Translations under genes and position numbers: made by a program
IMG/VR virus record: IMGVR_UViG_3300020034_000023
Span: 1-52,217 of that record
Reading direction: 5' to 3' (one strand)
DNA length: 52,217 nucleotides
Origin: a virus
Part shown: piece by piece, positions 20,546 through 28,108 of the stretch
Numbering within the stretch: the first letter of the stretch is position 1
How the letters are laid out: every line of letters begins with the position of its first letter
Notes under the pieces: model-generated
The model's database searches: none
What the model saw: the letters and a program-made list of their open reading frames with translations, nothing else
Told to the model about the DNA's origin: nothing

Positions 20546-22581
20546 GCATCGAAGGCGCGCGAGACATGGCGGAATTGCTCCACCGCTTTGTTCGAGAGGT
20601 GAATATGCGACGCCTCCTCCACAATCTCCGGCTGGTAGTTGGGCTGGTCCTTCTGTTCCTTCATCTTCTCCGGAGCCGACCGAATCCCCGAGGGCATCAT
20701 CAGGATGGGGATCTTGTGCAGGCCCCAGATTTCCCGTCGCATGGTCAGGCCGTAGACCACCCCGGCGAGGGCATCGGCGCAGTCTTTGCTCCCACCCGGT
20801 GGGTGGTCAATCTTGCCAGTCTTCTGGTCTCGTTCGAGCCGGAGAATCTCCTGTTGCACGAGCGGGTGATACGGGAGGTCTACCCGGCCTTCGTAGACCG
20901 CATTCTTCGTAAAGTCGTAGGGGCGCGTCGGGAGTTCATCCATCGACTGCTGGCCGGTCATGAACCCGGCCTGCTGGAGAATTTGCTTACTGTCCGTGCT
21001 CTGGAACTGGTCGAACGTCACCCACCGAATCCCGAGCCCCATCTGCAAGAGCACGAGCAGCACTTCGCGAATTTTGCTGAACATGATTTCGCTATTCTTC
21101 GGGGGTTTGATTTCAAGAATGCCGTCAATCCAGATTTGCGGCATATAGAGCGTCTGGTCGCCGGACTTCTGCACCTCTTGAAACCCCGTGCAGGTGCCGA
21201 CACACAACCCGGCGCTATCCTGCGACTGGGCGAGGTCGATGTGACAGAACCGAGGCAGGTAGGGTTTATGAAAGGCACTCTTCACCAGTGTGAGCCGTTG
21301 CTCCACGAAGTCTACCGGGCTCTGACTGAAGATCGAGATGTGCTCCTTTTTGAAGGCGGCATGCACCTTCGGCACTTCTAAGAAGAACGGGTGGCGCGCA
21401 AGGGTACTGACGCCCGCAATTTCTCGGAGCGCGTTGATGATGTCCTTCTCGAACTCCGAACGAAACTCCATCGGCACCGCCACCACGAGATGGCGATCTT
21501 CATCCGCCACTTCTTCGTCGTTGGTCAGAATGCGGGGCTTGCGCGTCATGTCGCCGCCGAACACGTGGAACCACCCGCGATTGCCGAAGTCACCGGGCTT
21601 GATATCCCACACCCGCTTGTCGTAGACGAAGATAGACGGGTCCGTCTCCGCTTCCTTCATCTTCTGGTCGGTGAACTGGCCGGGGTACTTCTTCGAGCTG
21701 ACGAGACACAGAATACCGGGGAGCTTCCCGTTCTCCATGAACCGCGATTTGCGGCGTCGCGCGATGGAGTTGTACACGAGGATCGCCTGATCGTAGGTGC
21801 CCTTGTCCACCGCCACCTTCGACTTCTCGATCACCGCCATGTAGTTCAGCTCATCGATCAAGCCCCCCATGACGTTCTGACCGATGGCGGCGGTTTCGGT
21901 ACCGGCGACCGGCAGTACCTCTACGCGATTCGGGAACACCAGCTTACTGGTCAATCCTTTGTCGAAGGGGAAGTGGCGATGAAAGTACGGACTCCCCTCG
22001 ATCATGCTCCGGAAGCGTTGGTAGTCCACCCCCTGTGCGAGCGTCTTCGTGATGCTCTGAAACACGAGGAGGATTTCCGAGGAGGGATCGAGTCGAAACA
22101 GCTTATGCGGCGACCGCATGCACGAGAGGAGATAGAGCTGATACGCGTTGGTATAGAGCGCCAACGTGGTCTTGCCCGAGCCAATGCCCCCCGTCATGAT
22201 GGCTTCCACGTAGGTGCCGTTATTCAGCTCCTCCCCGGCCGCCAAGATCGCGGGGTAAATTTCATGCTCTTTGTTCAGGTACTCCGGGGACACGACAAAT
22301 TCACGGAAGCTCACCGGCTGCCACCGATACTGCCCGAAGGTCACCAGATCCTGTGACGCCTGCTCGCCGAGTAACTCGGTCTCGATGCGCAACACGACTT
22401 GGGTATAGAAGAGCGTTCGCTCATTCAGGTCATGAATGTGCTGGCCCGCCATCCACACCGTCTGGGCATCCGCACTCCCGAGCGTGCGACGCAGATACAA
22501 CTGCGTGCGGGCGTGCAGATCGTCCAGCTTGCTGTGATGCTTCTTCGGTTTCGCGATGCCCCGCTTAAAGATCAGGGGCAT
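20542..22581 (-). CDS. terL: Terminase large subunit (679 aa)
   Basis: ATPase half: Walker A TGGIGSGKTT near residue 130, Walker B-like VMGGLIDELNYM. Nuclease half: acidic motifs CHIDLAQSQDSAGL, WVTFDQFQST and KDCADALAG, as expected of the RNase H-like DNA-cleaving domain. Length is at the long end for the family, with an N-terminal extension of about 110 residues. It pumps DNA into the prohead and cuts it. ATG 22581 overlaps the upstream gene by 17 bases; no strong ribosome site. Confidence 0.92.
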   Translation of the reverse strand: MPLIFKRGIAKPKKHHSKLDDLHARTQLYLRRTLGSADAQTVWMAGQHIHDLNERTLFYTQVVLRIETELLGEQASQDLVTFGQYRWQPVSFREFVVSPEYLNKEHEIYPAILAAGEELNNGTYVEAIMTGGIGSGKTTLALYTNAYQLYLLSCMRSPHKLFRLDPSSEILLVFQSITKTLAQGVDYQRFRSMIEGSPYFHRHFPFDKGLTSKLVFPNRVEVLPVAGTETAAIGQNVMGGLIDELNYMAVIEKSKVAVDKGTYDQAILVYNSIARRRKSRFMENGKLPGILCLVSSKKYPGQFTDQKMKEAETDPSIFVYDKRVWDIKPGDFGNRGWFHVFGGDMTRKPRILTNDEEVADEDRHLVVAVPMEFRSEFEKDIINALREIAGVSTLARHPFFLEVPKVHAAFKKEHISIFSQSPVDFVEQRLTLVKSAFHKPYLPRFCHIDLAQSQDSAGLCVGTCTGFQEVQKSGDQTLYMPQIWIDGILEIKPPKNSEIMFSKIREVLLVLLQMGLGIRWVTFDQFQSTDSKQILQQAGFMTGQQSMDELPTRPYDFTKNAVYEGRVDLPYHPLVQQEILRLERDQKTGKIDHPPGGSKDCADALAGVVYGLTMRREIWGLHKIPILMMPSGIRSAPEKMKEQKDQPNYQPEIVEEASHIHLSNKAVEQFRHVSRAFDA

Positions 22582-23203
22582 GGGCGAGGGGAATCTTGCG
22601 TTGGTTGAAGATGTCTTCGATGGTGGTGGCGGCTTCGTAGACTTGCTTCTGGATGTTGGTGCCGTCCGGCAGCGTCACACTGGAGGCCGCGCCCCGCATC
22701 GTCGGAACCACACCCCGATACTCATCGAGCCCGAGGTCGAAGCGCACCTTCTGGATATCCTGCAACAGCTTGGAGTAGTCGGCGAACACCGCATTCGTGG
22801 CGGTCAGGAGCGCCGCCATTGGAAACTTGACGATCTTCCCCTTCTCATCCGCCATGGCGGACTTCTCCGCCTTCACCAAATCCATGACCCGCAGACGTTG
22901 GATGTTGGACAGCTCCTCCAGCCGTTCGATGGTGCCATGACTGATCCCGGCGAGGAGCTTGATCTGGGGGGTGGCTCCGGCGACGATCTGCAACGCCACC
23001 TTCTTCCCGAACATCCCTTCCGCCGCCGACACCCGCAACCGGTTCAGTTGCTGCGTGAGGGTCTTCTCCGCGACGTCTTGGAATTCCTTCCACTCCTGTT
23101 GAATCACCCGAGCGGTCCCCATGGCGGACGCGCCGCGCATCAGGTCGTTGATGATCTTCTGAAACTTCTCCGGGCCGAGCGCCTGCAAGCGTTCATAGGC
23201 CAT
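22565..23203 (-). CDS. Putative terminase small subunit or packaging partner (212 aa)
   Basis: MAYERLQALGPEKFQKIIND followed by LMRGASAMGTARVIQQEWKE; a helical protein overlapping terL. Position directly before the large subunit and the helical N-terminus suggest the DNA-recognition subunit, but no helix-turn-helix is obvious and length is above the usual. An alternative GTG start lies at 23218. Confidence 0.45.
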   Translation of the reverse strand: MAYERLQALGPEKFQKIINDLMRGASAMGTARVIQQEWKEFQDVAEKTLTQQLNRLRVSAAEGMFGKKVALQIVAGATPQIKLLAGISHGTIERLEELSNIQRLRVMDLVKAEKSAMADEKGKIVKFPMAALLTATNAVFADYSKLLQDIQKVRFDLGLDEYRGVVPTMRGAASSVTLPDGTNIQKQVYEAATTIEDIFNQRKIPLAHAPDL

Positions 23204-23420
23204 TGGGTAATCCCTCACTCACGAACTGGAACTTCTGCTCGAACGCGACCCGCTCCAGCACACAGTGCCGCACGGTCCCGGCCCACTGGGGCTCCACACG
23301 AAGGGGCACATAGACCACCATCTCCTCTCCGGTGATGTGGTGCCGACACAGACAGCCGAATTCGTACAACTCCCCCACCCCGGTGCGTCCTACAATCTTA
23401 CGATAGACTCCTGTCTGCAT
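23193..23420 (-). CDS. DUF1653-like small protein (75 aa)
   Basis: GVYRKIVGRTGVGELYEFGC then ITGEEMVVYVPLRVEPQWAG and a final FEQKFQFV resemble the DUF1653 layout (GxYxHYKG...EExVVYxPL...W.RP..MF...F). GGGAGG precedes ATG 23420. Role unknown. It starts just beyond a terminator. Confidence 0.5.
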   Translation of the reverse strand: MQTGVYRKIVGRTGVGELYEFGCLCRHHITGEEMVVYVPLRVEPQWAGTVRHCVLERVAFEQKFQFVSEGLPNGL

Positions 23421-23431
23421 GGATGCCTCCC

Positions 23432-23463
23432 AAAAGAAAAGGGCGGGCTGTGACACCCACCCC
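23432..23463 (-). terminator. Rho-independent terminator
   Basis: On the minus strand GGGTGGG and CCCGCCC form a 7-bp stem (one G-U) with an 8-base loop, followed by TTTTCTTTT. It ends the short unit from the promoter at 24185-24213; the terminase genes beyond would need readthrough. Confidence 0.75.
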
Positions 23464-23488
23464 TCTCCCCTACCCTCGAACGAACGAA

Positions 23489-23839
23489 CTAGCCCTCGGC
23501 GGGCGTCTCGGGCGGCACAGGCGTCGGGTCCACCGGAACGTCCGGGGGCGGCGTCGGTACCGGGTTCTGCATGTCCGCACCGATGCCTCCCAGCACCGTG
23601 CTGACCGTATCGAGACTCGCGGCAGCGGAGTCCAGCTTGCTGGTCTCGCTGTCCATCGCAGCCTTGAAGGCCACGAGTTCTGCGGCACTGGGCTTGGTGC
23701 CCAGCTCCTGCACGAGTGCCCAGACGCGAATGGAGACGCCATCCACGTTCGTGGCGACGTTGGCGACCGACGTGCCCAGACGGGTCGTGGCGGCGTCGAT
23801 AGCTCCGAGCGCGTCGGACAATCCTTGATCGATAGGCAT
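23489..23839 (-). CDS. Hypothetical helical protein with Pro-rich tail (116 aa)
   Basis: MPIDQGLSDALGAIDAATTR; a Ser/Ala/Thr-rich helical body and a proline-rich tail (PTPPPDVPVDPTPVPPETP). Composition is like phage fibre- or head-associated accessory proteins. AAGGAG precedes ATG 23839. Confidence 0.6.
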   Translation of the reverse strand: MPIDQGLSDALGAIDAATTRLGTSVANVATNVDGVSIRVWALVQELGTKPSAAELVAFKAAMDSETSKLDSAAASLDTVSTVLGGIGADMQNPVPTPPPDVPVDPTPVPPETPAEG

Positions 23840-23875
23840 GCTAACTCTCCTTGAAACGAGATACGAACGGGGTGA

Positions 23876-24091
23876 TTACGTACCGGACGCGAGACGTCCG
23901 AGGTTGAACGCCGAGTTGTCCAGCAAATCACAGGCTGCGTGAATCTTCCGCGCATCCTGTCGCAAGATGGTCGTAACGACCGCCACCACCACTCTTGCAT
24001 CCTCGGCTTCCTGCCGAAGCTCTCTGAGCGCAGCCCGATCTTCGGCCCACGCTGCAATGTCGAAGTACGTTGGGGTCACGTCTATGGGCAT
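23876..24091 (-). CDS. Hypothetical helical protein (71 aa)
   Basis: MPIDVTPTYFDIAAWAEDRA; a long helix (LRELRQEAEDARVVVAVVTT). GGAAGG precedes ATG 24091. First gene after a promoter whose start site is covered by a palindrome. Its first four residues match those of the next gene. Confidence 0.6.
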   Translation of the reverse strand: MPIDVTPTYFDIAAWAEDRAALRELRQEAEDARVVVAVVTTILRQDARKIHAACDLLDNSAFNLGRLASGT

Positions 24092-24168
24092 GTCACCTTC
24101 CTTCCCTGAACCGAACTGAGGATTTCGACCGTGGCTCTATGGAAAAAGCTGACCGGGGGAAGGTCAGT

Positions 24169-24182
24169 TGCAATTGATTGCA
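24169..24182. promoter_or_regulatory. Dispersed palindrome site 8 (TGCAATTGATTGCA)
   Basis: Begins 2 bp below the -10 box, so it covers the transcription start. Binding here should block initiation. Confidence 0.75.
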
Positions 24183-24184
24183 CG

Positions 24185-24213
24185 AGTGTATCGTTCTAGA
24201 TAGCGTTTGTCAA
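24185..24213 (-). promoter_or_regulatory. Sigma70-type promoter with operator at the start site
   Basis: TTGACA (24208-24213), 17 bp, TACACT (24185-24190). Drives 24091-23489 to the terminator at 23432. Confidence 0.85.
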
Positions 24214-24231
24214 GTGACAGTTCCATGACGA

Positions 24232-24426
24232 TTAGGTCTCGGGTTCATCCCCTAATTCATGCTTGGCCGTGGATAACCGGGCTTTATAGAACTCGATCTT
24301 CTCCTCTGCCTCAGACTTCCGCTGGGTCCAGATATCAATCACTTCCACGAGCGCGTCATACTCCGAGCCGATCATCCCGTTGTGCAACCGGTAGTGCCCG
24401 GTCGGGATTTTATGAACGTCTGTCAT
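24232..24426 (-). CDS. Hypothetical coiled-coil protein (64 aa)
   Basis: MTDVHKIPTGHYRLHNGMIG; the second half is a coiled coil (RKSEAEEKIEFYKARLSTAK). ATGA overlap with the cupin gene. Confidence 0.6.
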   Translation of the reverse strand: MTDVHKIPTGHYRLHNGMIGSEYDALVEVIDIWTQRKSEAEEKIEFYKARLSTAKHELGDEPET

Positions 24427-24902
24427 GGGCACGCCTTCATCTTATCCGCGAGGTGTTTCATGGAGCCGCGCACGTAGTCTTTCCAGTGAATCCACACCCC
24501 CTCGTGCCAGAAGCCCCACTCCCGTGTGTGCCGACACACAATCACCAACGTCCAGCACGGCACCCGGTCCTCATGCAGCGTGATGCGATGCACGTGATGG
24601 GCCGGGAACGTCCGCAGCCATGGCGCGCGATACTCCCGCACGCACAGGAATTCGGCATCCACTCTGGGCGTGTACTCCAGATACCGGCCCTTCAGTCCAA
24701 GGGAGATGAATCGCTTCGGATGGTCGTGCAGGTCGAAGCTCCAGTCATCACCCACAAATTTGTGGACGTAGATCCCGAACCCCCGCCACAGCCCCTTTGG
24801 CCATGACGGTTGGAAGAGGGTCCACCGATACAGGTAGGTGGGGCACCGGCCGTTGCCGCTGATTTCTTCGAGCCGGAACCACCGGTCAATCCAATTCGAC
24901 AT
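24423..24902 (-). CDS. Cupin-like protein (159 aa)
   Basis: LHDHPKRFISLGLKGRYLEY and FPAHHVHRITLHEDRVPCWT followed by TREWGFW give the H-x-H ... H-x2-H spacing of small cupins seen in phages (HDHPxxFxS...GxYxE...HRI...WTL...RxWGF). These metal-binding barrels act on small molecules; substrate unknown. ATG 24902 lies inside the HAD gene's 3' end. Confidence 0.65.
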   Translation of the reverse strand: MSNWIDRWFRLEEISGNGRCPTYLYRWTLFQPSWPKGLWRGFGIYVHKFVGDDWSFDLHDHPKRFISLGLKGRYLEYTPRVDAEFLCVREYRAPWLRTFPAHHVHRITLHEDRVPCWTLVIVCRHTREWGFWHEGVWIHWKDYVRGSMKHLADKMKACP

Positions 24903-25239
24903 AGACCTTCCCCGTGTTGGTCTCCACCTGAATCGCGCGGTCATCCCACAACGCGATCATACTGAAGTCCTTCGTGGCGGTGACGTCGAGCTTCTGTCCT
25001 AGATGCTGCTCACACCACGCTTCGATGATCCCGCGCTGGATATCGCCGTCCGTGGAGCTGCGTTGCGGGCCGACCCGTGCGGTGAAGATTTTGACCGTCT
25101 GGCCTTCTTCGAGCCACTTCTTCACGCGGTCCAGCATCAGGGGGATGGGCTCCCCAACGCCCCCGTCCTTCGGCCATCCCTCGTAGTGCGCGAGGGTGCC
25201 ATCAAGGTCCACTCCGATCCACCCGCTATTGGCTGTCAT
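24886..25239 (-). CDS. HAD-superfamily phosphatase (117 aa)
   Basis: Motif I GVDLDGTLAHYEGW with both Asp residues, motif II KIFTARVG, and a terminal WDDRA acidic motif. This compact form resembles the phosphatase part of phage polynucleotide kinases, but no kinase P-loop is attached. GGGAG precedes ATG 25239. Substrate may be a nucleotide or a DNA/RNA 3'-phosphate; inferred. Confidence 0.75.
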   Translation of the reverse strand: MTANSGWIGVDLDGTLAHYEGWPKDGGVGEPIPLMLDRVKKWLEEGQTVKIFTARVGPQRSSTDGDIQRGIIEAWCEQHLGQKLDVTATKDFSMIALWDDRAIQVETNTGKVYVELD

Positions 25240-25456
25240 AACTCCCTTTCCGACGATAGACGTCGATTTCAGGCGGAGGAGGCTCCGGTGTTGATCTGGA
25301 CGGGTGCCTCCGCTCCACCGCCGAGAGGCGGGTCTCCACCCGGTACAGATAGAGACACAGGCAAATGAAGCAGATCGCCAGCAACCCCAATCCGAGTAGT
25401 AGTTCCCATGGGTAGGGAGGCATCGGCACGGTGGAGATCGTCACGCTCTTGATCAT
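25226..25456 (-). CDS. Single-pass membrane protein (76 aa)
   Basis: A hydrophobic segment (WELLLGLGLLAICFICLCLY) is followed by a charged tail. The start is uncertain: ATG 25456 or ATG 25423, neither with a strong ribosome site. It overlaps the DUF1937 gene by about 190 bases in another frame. Confidence 0.5.
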   Translation of the reverse strand: MIKSVTISTVPMPPYPWELLLGLGLLAICFICLCLYLYRVETRLSAVERRHPSRSTPEPPPPEIDVYRRKGSYDSQ

Positions 25457-25805
25457 GGAGTACCGCCACGCCTCCCATGAAGCGGATGCGCTTCTGCAAC
25501 TGACTCGCAATCTGTCGCTCGGCGGTGAGCCCTGCCGACTCCCGCCAACCGGGGAGCATCAGCACCCACAGCTCGTCGCACGCCATGATCATGCGGGTAT
25601 CAAACTCCCGCCAATACTCCCACCCGGTAGGAAGGTCACCTTGCTGGGCGATGCAGTGCGTGTGCGCGATGGGCGAGAAGACGAACATCCCCTCGGCCAT
25701 CAGCTTGGACGCCACATGACACACCGCTCGAAACCGAGCTTCTCGAATCGCCGGATCGAGATGCGAATACGGCGACGCCAGATAAATCAGCGACGGTTTG
25801 CTCAA
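25269..25805 (-). CDS. DUF1937 / nucleoside deoxyribosyltransferase-like protein (178 aa)
   Basis: IYLASPYSHLDPAIREARFR and FSPIAHTHCIAQQGDLPTGW, WREFDTRMIMACDELWVLML then GWRESAGLTAE fit DUF1937, a Rossmann-like relative of nucleoside 2-deoxyribosyltransferases. The family normally ends near residue 115; the extra 60 residues here overlap the membrane gene and look like readthrough. TTG start at 25805 with GGAG six bases upstream. A nucleotide-salvage or base-modification role is likely. Confidence 0.75.
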   Translation of the reverse strand: MSKPSLIYLASPYSHLDPAIREARFRAVCHVASKLMAEGMFVFSPIAHTHCIAQQGDLPTGWEYWREFDTRMIMACDELWVLMLPGWRESAGLTAERQIASQLQKRIRFMGGVAVLHDQERDDLHRADASLPMGTTTRIGVAGDLLHLPVSLSVPGGDPPLGGGAEAPVQINTGASSA

Positions 25806-25814
25806 TAGCCACTC

Positions 25815-26405
25815 CTAACCCACCACTTGCCCGAATTGTTCAAAGACGTACCGAAACTTCGCGTTATCCCGCTGATCGCCCCCGTAGGCGATGTAATTGG
25901 CGTGTGATGGTGAGCTTTTCTTGTTAGGGGTCTTGCCCTCTTTCAACAATTTGGCTATTCTAGCAGCTTTTTTAGCTTCATTCTCCACAAAGGGGATGCG
26001 CTTGCGTGGGTAACACACCATGAAGTCGAGCGGCGTGATGCCGGGACTACAGATTTGCAGCGTCTGTAATTGCTCCAGTGAATATCCGATCCAGACGAAT
26101 TGATGAATGGTGGGCAGCTGCCAGACGAGCTTCCTCCAAAACAGGCACACGAGTTCACCCTTCCCCGGTGGGTTGATGAACACGTTGCCGCCCCATGGCA
26201 GCTCTAACCCGTTATCCTGCTCCGTATAGAAGAGAGTCGCCTTGACAATCTCGTTGGCTTCCGCATGGGACGCGGGGTCCAGATCGATAGAGCCCATGAC
26301 GGTGCGTGCCGCCTCCACATAGGGACTCGGGGTATACCACTCCGGGGAATCCTGTGCATGGAGGATGTTGAGCGGGGTGCTGGGCACCTTCCAAATCAGA
26401 CTCAT
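25815..26405 (-). CDS. Phage DNA N6-adenine methyltransferase (196 aa)
   Basis: EWYTPSPYVEAARTVMGSID then LDPAS, LFYTEQDNGLELPWGGNVFI and NPPGKG match the phage Dam family: YTP start, DLDPAS, and the NPP[YFG] catalytic motif. It probably methylates adenine to evade restriction. ATG 26405 is in an ATGA overlap. Site specificity cannot be read from the sequence. Confidence 0.85.
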   Translation of the reverse strand: MSLIWKVPSTPLNILHAQDSPEWYTPSPYVEAARTVMGSIDLDPASHAEANEIVKATLFYTEQDNGLELPWGGNVFINPPGKGELVCLFWRKLVWQLPTIHQFVWIGYSLEQLQTLQICSPGITPLDFMVCYPRKRIPFVENEAKKAARIAKLLKEGKTPNKKSSPSHANYIAYGGDQRDNAKFRYVFEQFGQVVG

Positions 26406-26599
26406 GCTCTTGCCACCCGAAACACGCGCAACAATTCCGGCAGCGACCACCAGTGGCGCGCGGCCAATCGAATCATGTCCACCGCGAGGGCTTCATCCAC
26501 ACGGGGGTCAGACGTTAATTCTTCGAGGGTGATTTGAATGCTCTGCGCCGTATAGGGCGTTTCTATCGCTAACTCTTTCGCGCGCAACGAAATGGTCAC
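26402..26599 (-). CDS. Hypothetical helical protein (65 aa, GTG start)
   Basis: Starts GTG 26599 in a GTGA overlap with the Acb2-like gene. Helical (ITLEELTSDPRVDEALAVDM). No family recognised; neighbours suggest an anti-defence or regulatory context. Confidence 0.55.
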   Translation of the reverse strand: MTISLRAKELAIETPYTAQSIQITLEELTSDPRVDEALAVDMIRLAARHWWSLPELLRVFRVARA

Positions 26600-26817
26600 A
26601 CAATGCCACGAACGGCGACTCCCCGATTGAGTGTGGCCTTGGCCACGAAGATTTCACGGATACCCGCCTGCTGATCTCCACACGGGGGGAGGACATCGAG
26701 CGCCACCTCGGCGAAGGCGATGGCTGCCGCTTCGATGCGCGCGTACTTCTCTTGCTGCACCGGGTCGAGCGAGTGATACGACATCGTGGCTTTGAGGTTG
26801 TCTTTCGTGACCGGCAT
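26596..26817 (-). CDS. Acb2/Tad1-hairpin-like protein, putative cyclic-nucleotide sponge (73 aa)
   Basis: The C-terminal hairpin, YARIEAAAIAFAEVALDVLP then PCGDQQAGIREIFVAKATLN and RGVA, resembles the Acb2 (DUF7681) pattern: helix, PPxxxQxxAIxxxxxAxxxANxAIA. Acb2 hexamers bind cyclic oligonucleotides and so block CBASS and some Thoeris systems. Length fits. GGAGTGTCTC precedes ATG 26817. Two positions are atypical (Asn-Arg-Gly instead of Ala-Asn-Ala-Ala). Neighbours are a Dam-type methyltransferase, DUF1937 and HAD, a plausible anti-defence set. Confidence 0.6.
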   Translation of the reverse strand: MPVTKDNLKATMSYHSLDPVQQEKYARIEAAAIAFAEVALDVLPPCGDQQAGIREIFVAKATLNRGVAVRGIV

Positions 26818-26827
26818 GAGACACTCC

Positions 26828-26908
26828 TTAGCGTAGTAACGTGGCAATCAGCCAACCCACGGCAAACACACCGGGAATCAGCAGTAAGAGCCAGTCATCC
26901 TTCTGCAT
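26828..26908 (-). CDS. Membrane microprotein (26 aa)
   Basis: MQKDDWLLLLIPGVFAVGWL then IATLLR. ATG 26908 has no ribosome site but follows a repeated TTCTAGA sequence; the stop is 10 bases before the next gene. Low-evidence but hydrophobicity is typical. Confidence 0.4.
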   Translation of the reverse strand: MQKDDWLLLLIPGVFAVGWLIATLLR

Positions 26909-26945
26909 TTCTAGATTCTAGAATCAAGAATCGGGCACGTGCCCA

Positions 26946-27044
26946 CTAGGTGAAGCCGGAGGTGCATTCCACCCACCCACGGAATTGCGGATGACTGGTC
27001 CCCCGGAAGCAGACACGTGCCCAACCGCCCAACGAAGAAGCCAT
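26946..27044 (-). CDS. Possible microprotein (32 aa)
   Basis: MASSLGGWARVCFRGTSHPQ then FRGWVECTSGFT; protein-like with Trp and Cys, but no strong ribosome site. It could also be part of a non-coding leader. Confidence 0.3.
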   Translation of the reverse strand: MASSLGGWARVCFRGTSHPQFRGWVECTSGFT

Positions 27045-27083
27045 TACAGGCTCGTTCCCACGGCCTGCGGCGATCTTGGGTAG

Positions 27084-27130
27084 GGACGGAGACGCCACAC
27101 CTCTCTCAGTCAAGTCTGACGTCTCCGCCC
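27084..27130. ncRNA. Long hairpin in intergenic region
   Basis: GGACGGAGACG (27084-27094) pairs with CGTCTCCGCCC (27120-27130) on the minus RNA through 11 bp including one G-U, loop 25 nt. No U-tract. It lies just downstream of the 95-aa gene's stop. Confidence 0.4.
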
Positions 27131-27154
27131 CCGACTACCCGCACCCCGTCTGGA

Positions 27155-27442
27155 CTAGCTCTGGAGGGCGATCAGCCGACGCCCGCCATTGATATCGTCA
27201 TCGATCTTCACGTCCGGCACGAAGCACACGGCTTCCGCCACTTTGTCATGCTGTTGGGTGGTCACCTGTACGAGACACCCGACACCGGGGATCTCCAGTG
27301 CCTTGGTGCTCTTCATCCAGCCTTCCGCCTGACTGGACGCCTTGCACAGCAACCGCCAGAGGTCGCCGTTGCCCACCACCTTGATGTCCCCGACCTTCTG
27401 CTTCGCTTCTTCAATGTTCACGTTATCGAGTGTTTTTGGCAT
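27155..27442 (-). CDS. Hypothetical protein (95 aa)
   Basis: MPKTLDNVNIEEAKQKVGDI; GGAGTCT precedes ATG 27442. Alpha/beta fold with ALEIPGVGCLVQVTTQQHDK and an ending VKIDDDINGGRRLIALQS. No family recognised. Isolated between two structured non-coding stretches. Confidence 0.6.
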   Translation of the reverse strand: MPKTLDNVNIEEAKQKVGDIKVVGNGDLWRLLCKASSQAEGWMKSTKALEIPGVGCLVQVTTQQHDKVAEAVCFVPDVKIDDDINGGRRLIALQS

Positions 27443-27615
27443 AGACTCCTTCTCCTTCAGGAAACCGACGACGCCCAACGCAGGGCCGTTCGCTCCGGAA
27501 AAACGACCAAGTAAAACCGGAACTGGCGATCTTGGCACGCAATGGTGAGGATGTTACCCGCTACCGGAACCTACGCCTGCGTGCCGCACCACGTCTGGAC
27601 GTCGTTCTTACAGGC

Positions 27616-27710
27616 TCAGACGGAGCGCCCCTCACGGAATTGTGAGGCAGCTAATCAGGGGTGATGTGGTTCGTGCTGCATGGTGATGAGCACCCTGATC
27701 CCCCGTCTGA
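27616..27710. ncRNA. Candidate three-way-junction structured RNA (95 nt)
   Basis: Lies in a 382-base stretch without genes (27443-27824). Nested complementary arms: P1 TCAGACGG/CCGTCTGA (27616-27623 with 27703-27710), P2 CCTCAC-GGAATT-GTGAGG (27630-27647), P3 ATCAGGGGTG/CACCCTGAT (27654-27663 with 27691-27699) extended by GTGCT/AGCAC. Strand cannot be decided because the pairings are symmetric. A diverged copy of the P2 region occurs at about 27756-27776. No known RNA class recognised. Confidence 0.5.
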
Positions 27711-27824
27711 ACCATCTGAATAGGCCGACCGAGCAACCGTGGTCTCCCTCACAGGATTATGACGGACACCCGACGCCAGCTGATTAGTACAGCAAACCCC
27801 ACCTGACTTCGGTGCTCGATAGAC

Positions 27825-27944
27825 CTAACGCGATGCCCGCGTGCGCACGTAGTCGCGTTTCTTCTTCCGGTACTGACGTGGGGTATAGAGCCCCACCTCG
27901 GCGCGAAGTGCCTTCTTCAATTGGCGCGCACGCATCCCTCTCAT
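27825..27944 (-). CDS. Basic microprotein (39 aa)
   Basis: MRGMRARQLKKALRAEVGLY then TPRQYRKKKRDYVRTRASR; highly basic, in ATGA overlap with the KGG-type gene. I recall similar short MRxRQLKKALR...TPRQYRxxKRxYTR proteins in phages. Probably nucleic-acid binding. Confidence 0.65.
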   Translation of the reverse strand: MRGMRARQLKKALRAEVGLYTPRQYRKKKRDYVRTRASR

Positions 27945-28102
27945 CGGGCGACTCCTTTGAGCGTTTTCTTCTTGGCCTGCCCACCCTTGCGGGCGATGGC
28001 TGATCGTTCATCAGCGGTCAACCGGGCTGCGCGTGCTTTGCCCCCTGCTTTCCCGCCACGGGCACACTCCTCCCGCGTAGGAAGGTAAGCATTTTCACGC
28101 AT
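27941..28102 (-). CDS. KGG-repeat-type protein, leaderless (53 aa)
   Basis: MRENAYLPTREECARGGKAG then GKARAARLTADERSAIARKG and GQAKKK; GG(K/R) repeats like the KGG family of stress-type and phage DNA-associated peptides. ATG 28102 is six bases from a TAGACT -10 box and has no ribosome site, so the mRNA should be leaderless. Confidence 0.65.
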   Translation of the reverse strand: MRENAYLPTREECARGGKAGGKARAARLTADERSAIARKGGQAKKKTLKGVAR

Positions 28103-28108
28103 TTGTCA

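Noticed and set aside
20539-22356. Long plus-strand open frames opposite the terminase
   Set aside because: Anticodon-rich composition typical of antisense reading in high-GC DNA; terminase motifs are on the minus strand.
25495-25510. TGCAACTGACTCGCA resembling the palindrome
   Set aside because: Has an extra base between the half-sites and is inside DUF1937 coding sequence.
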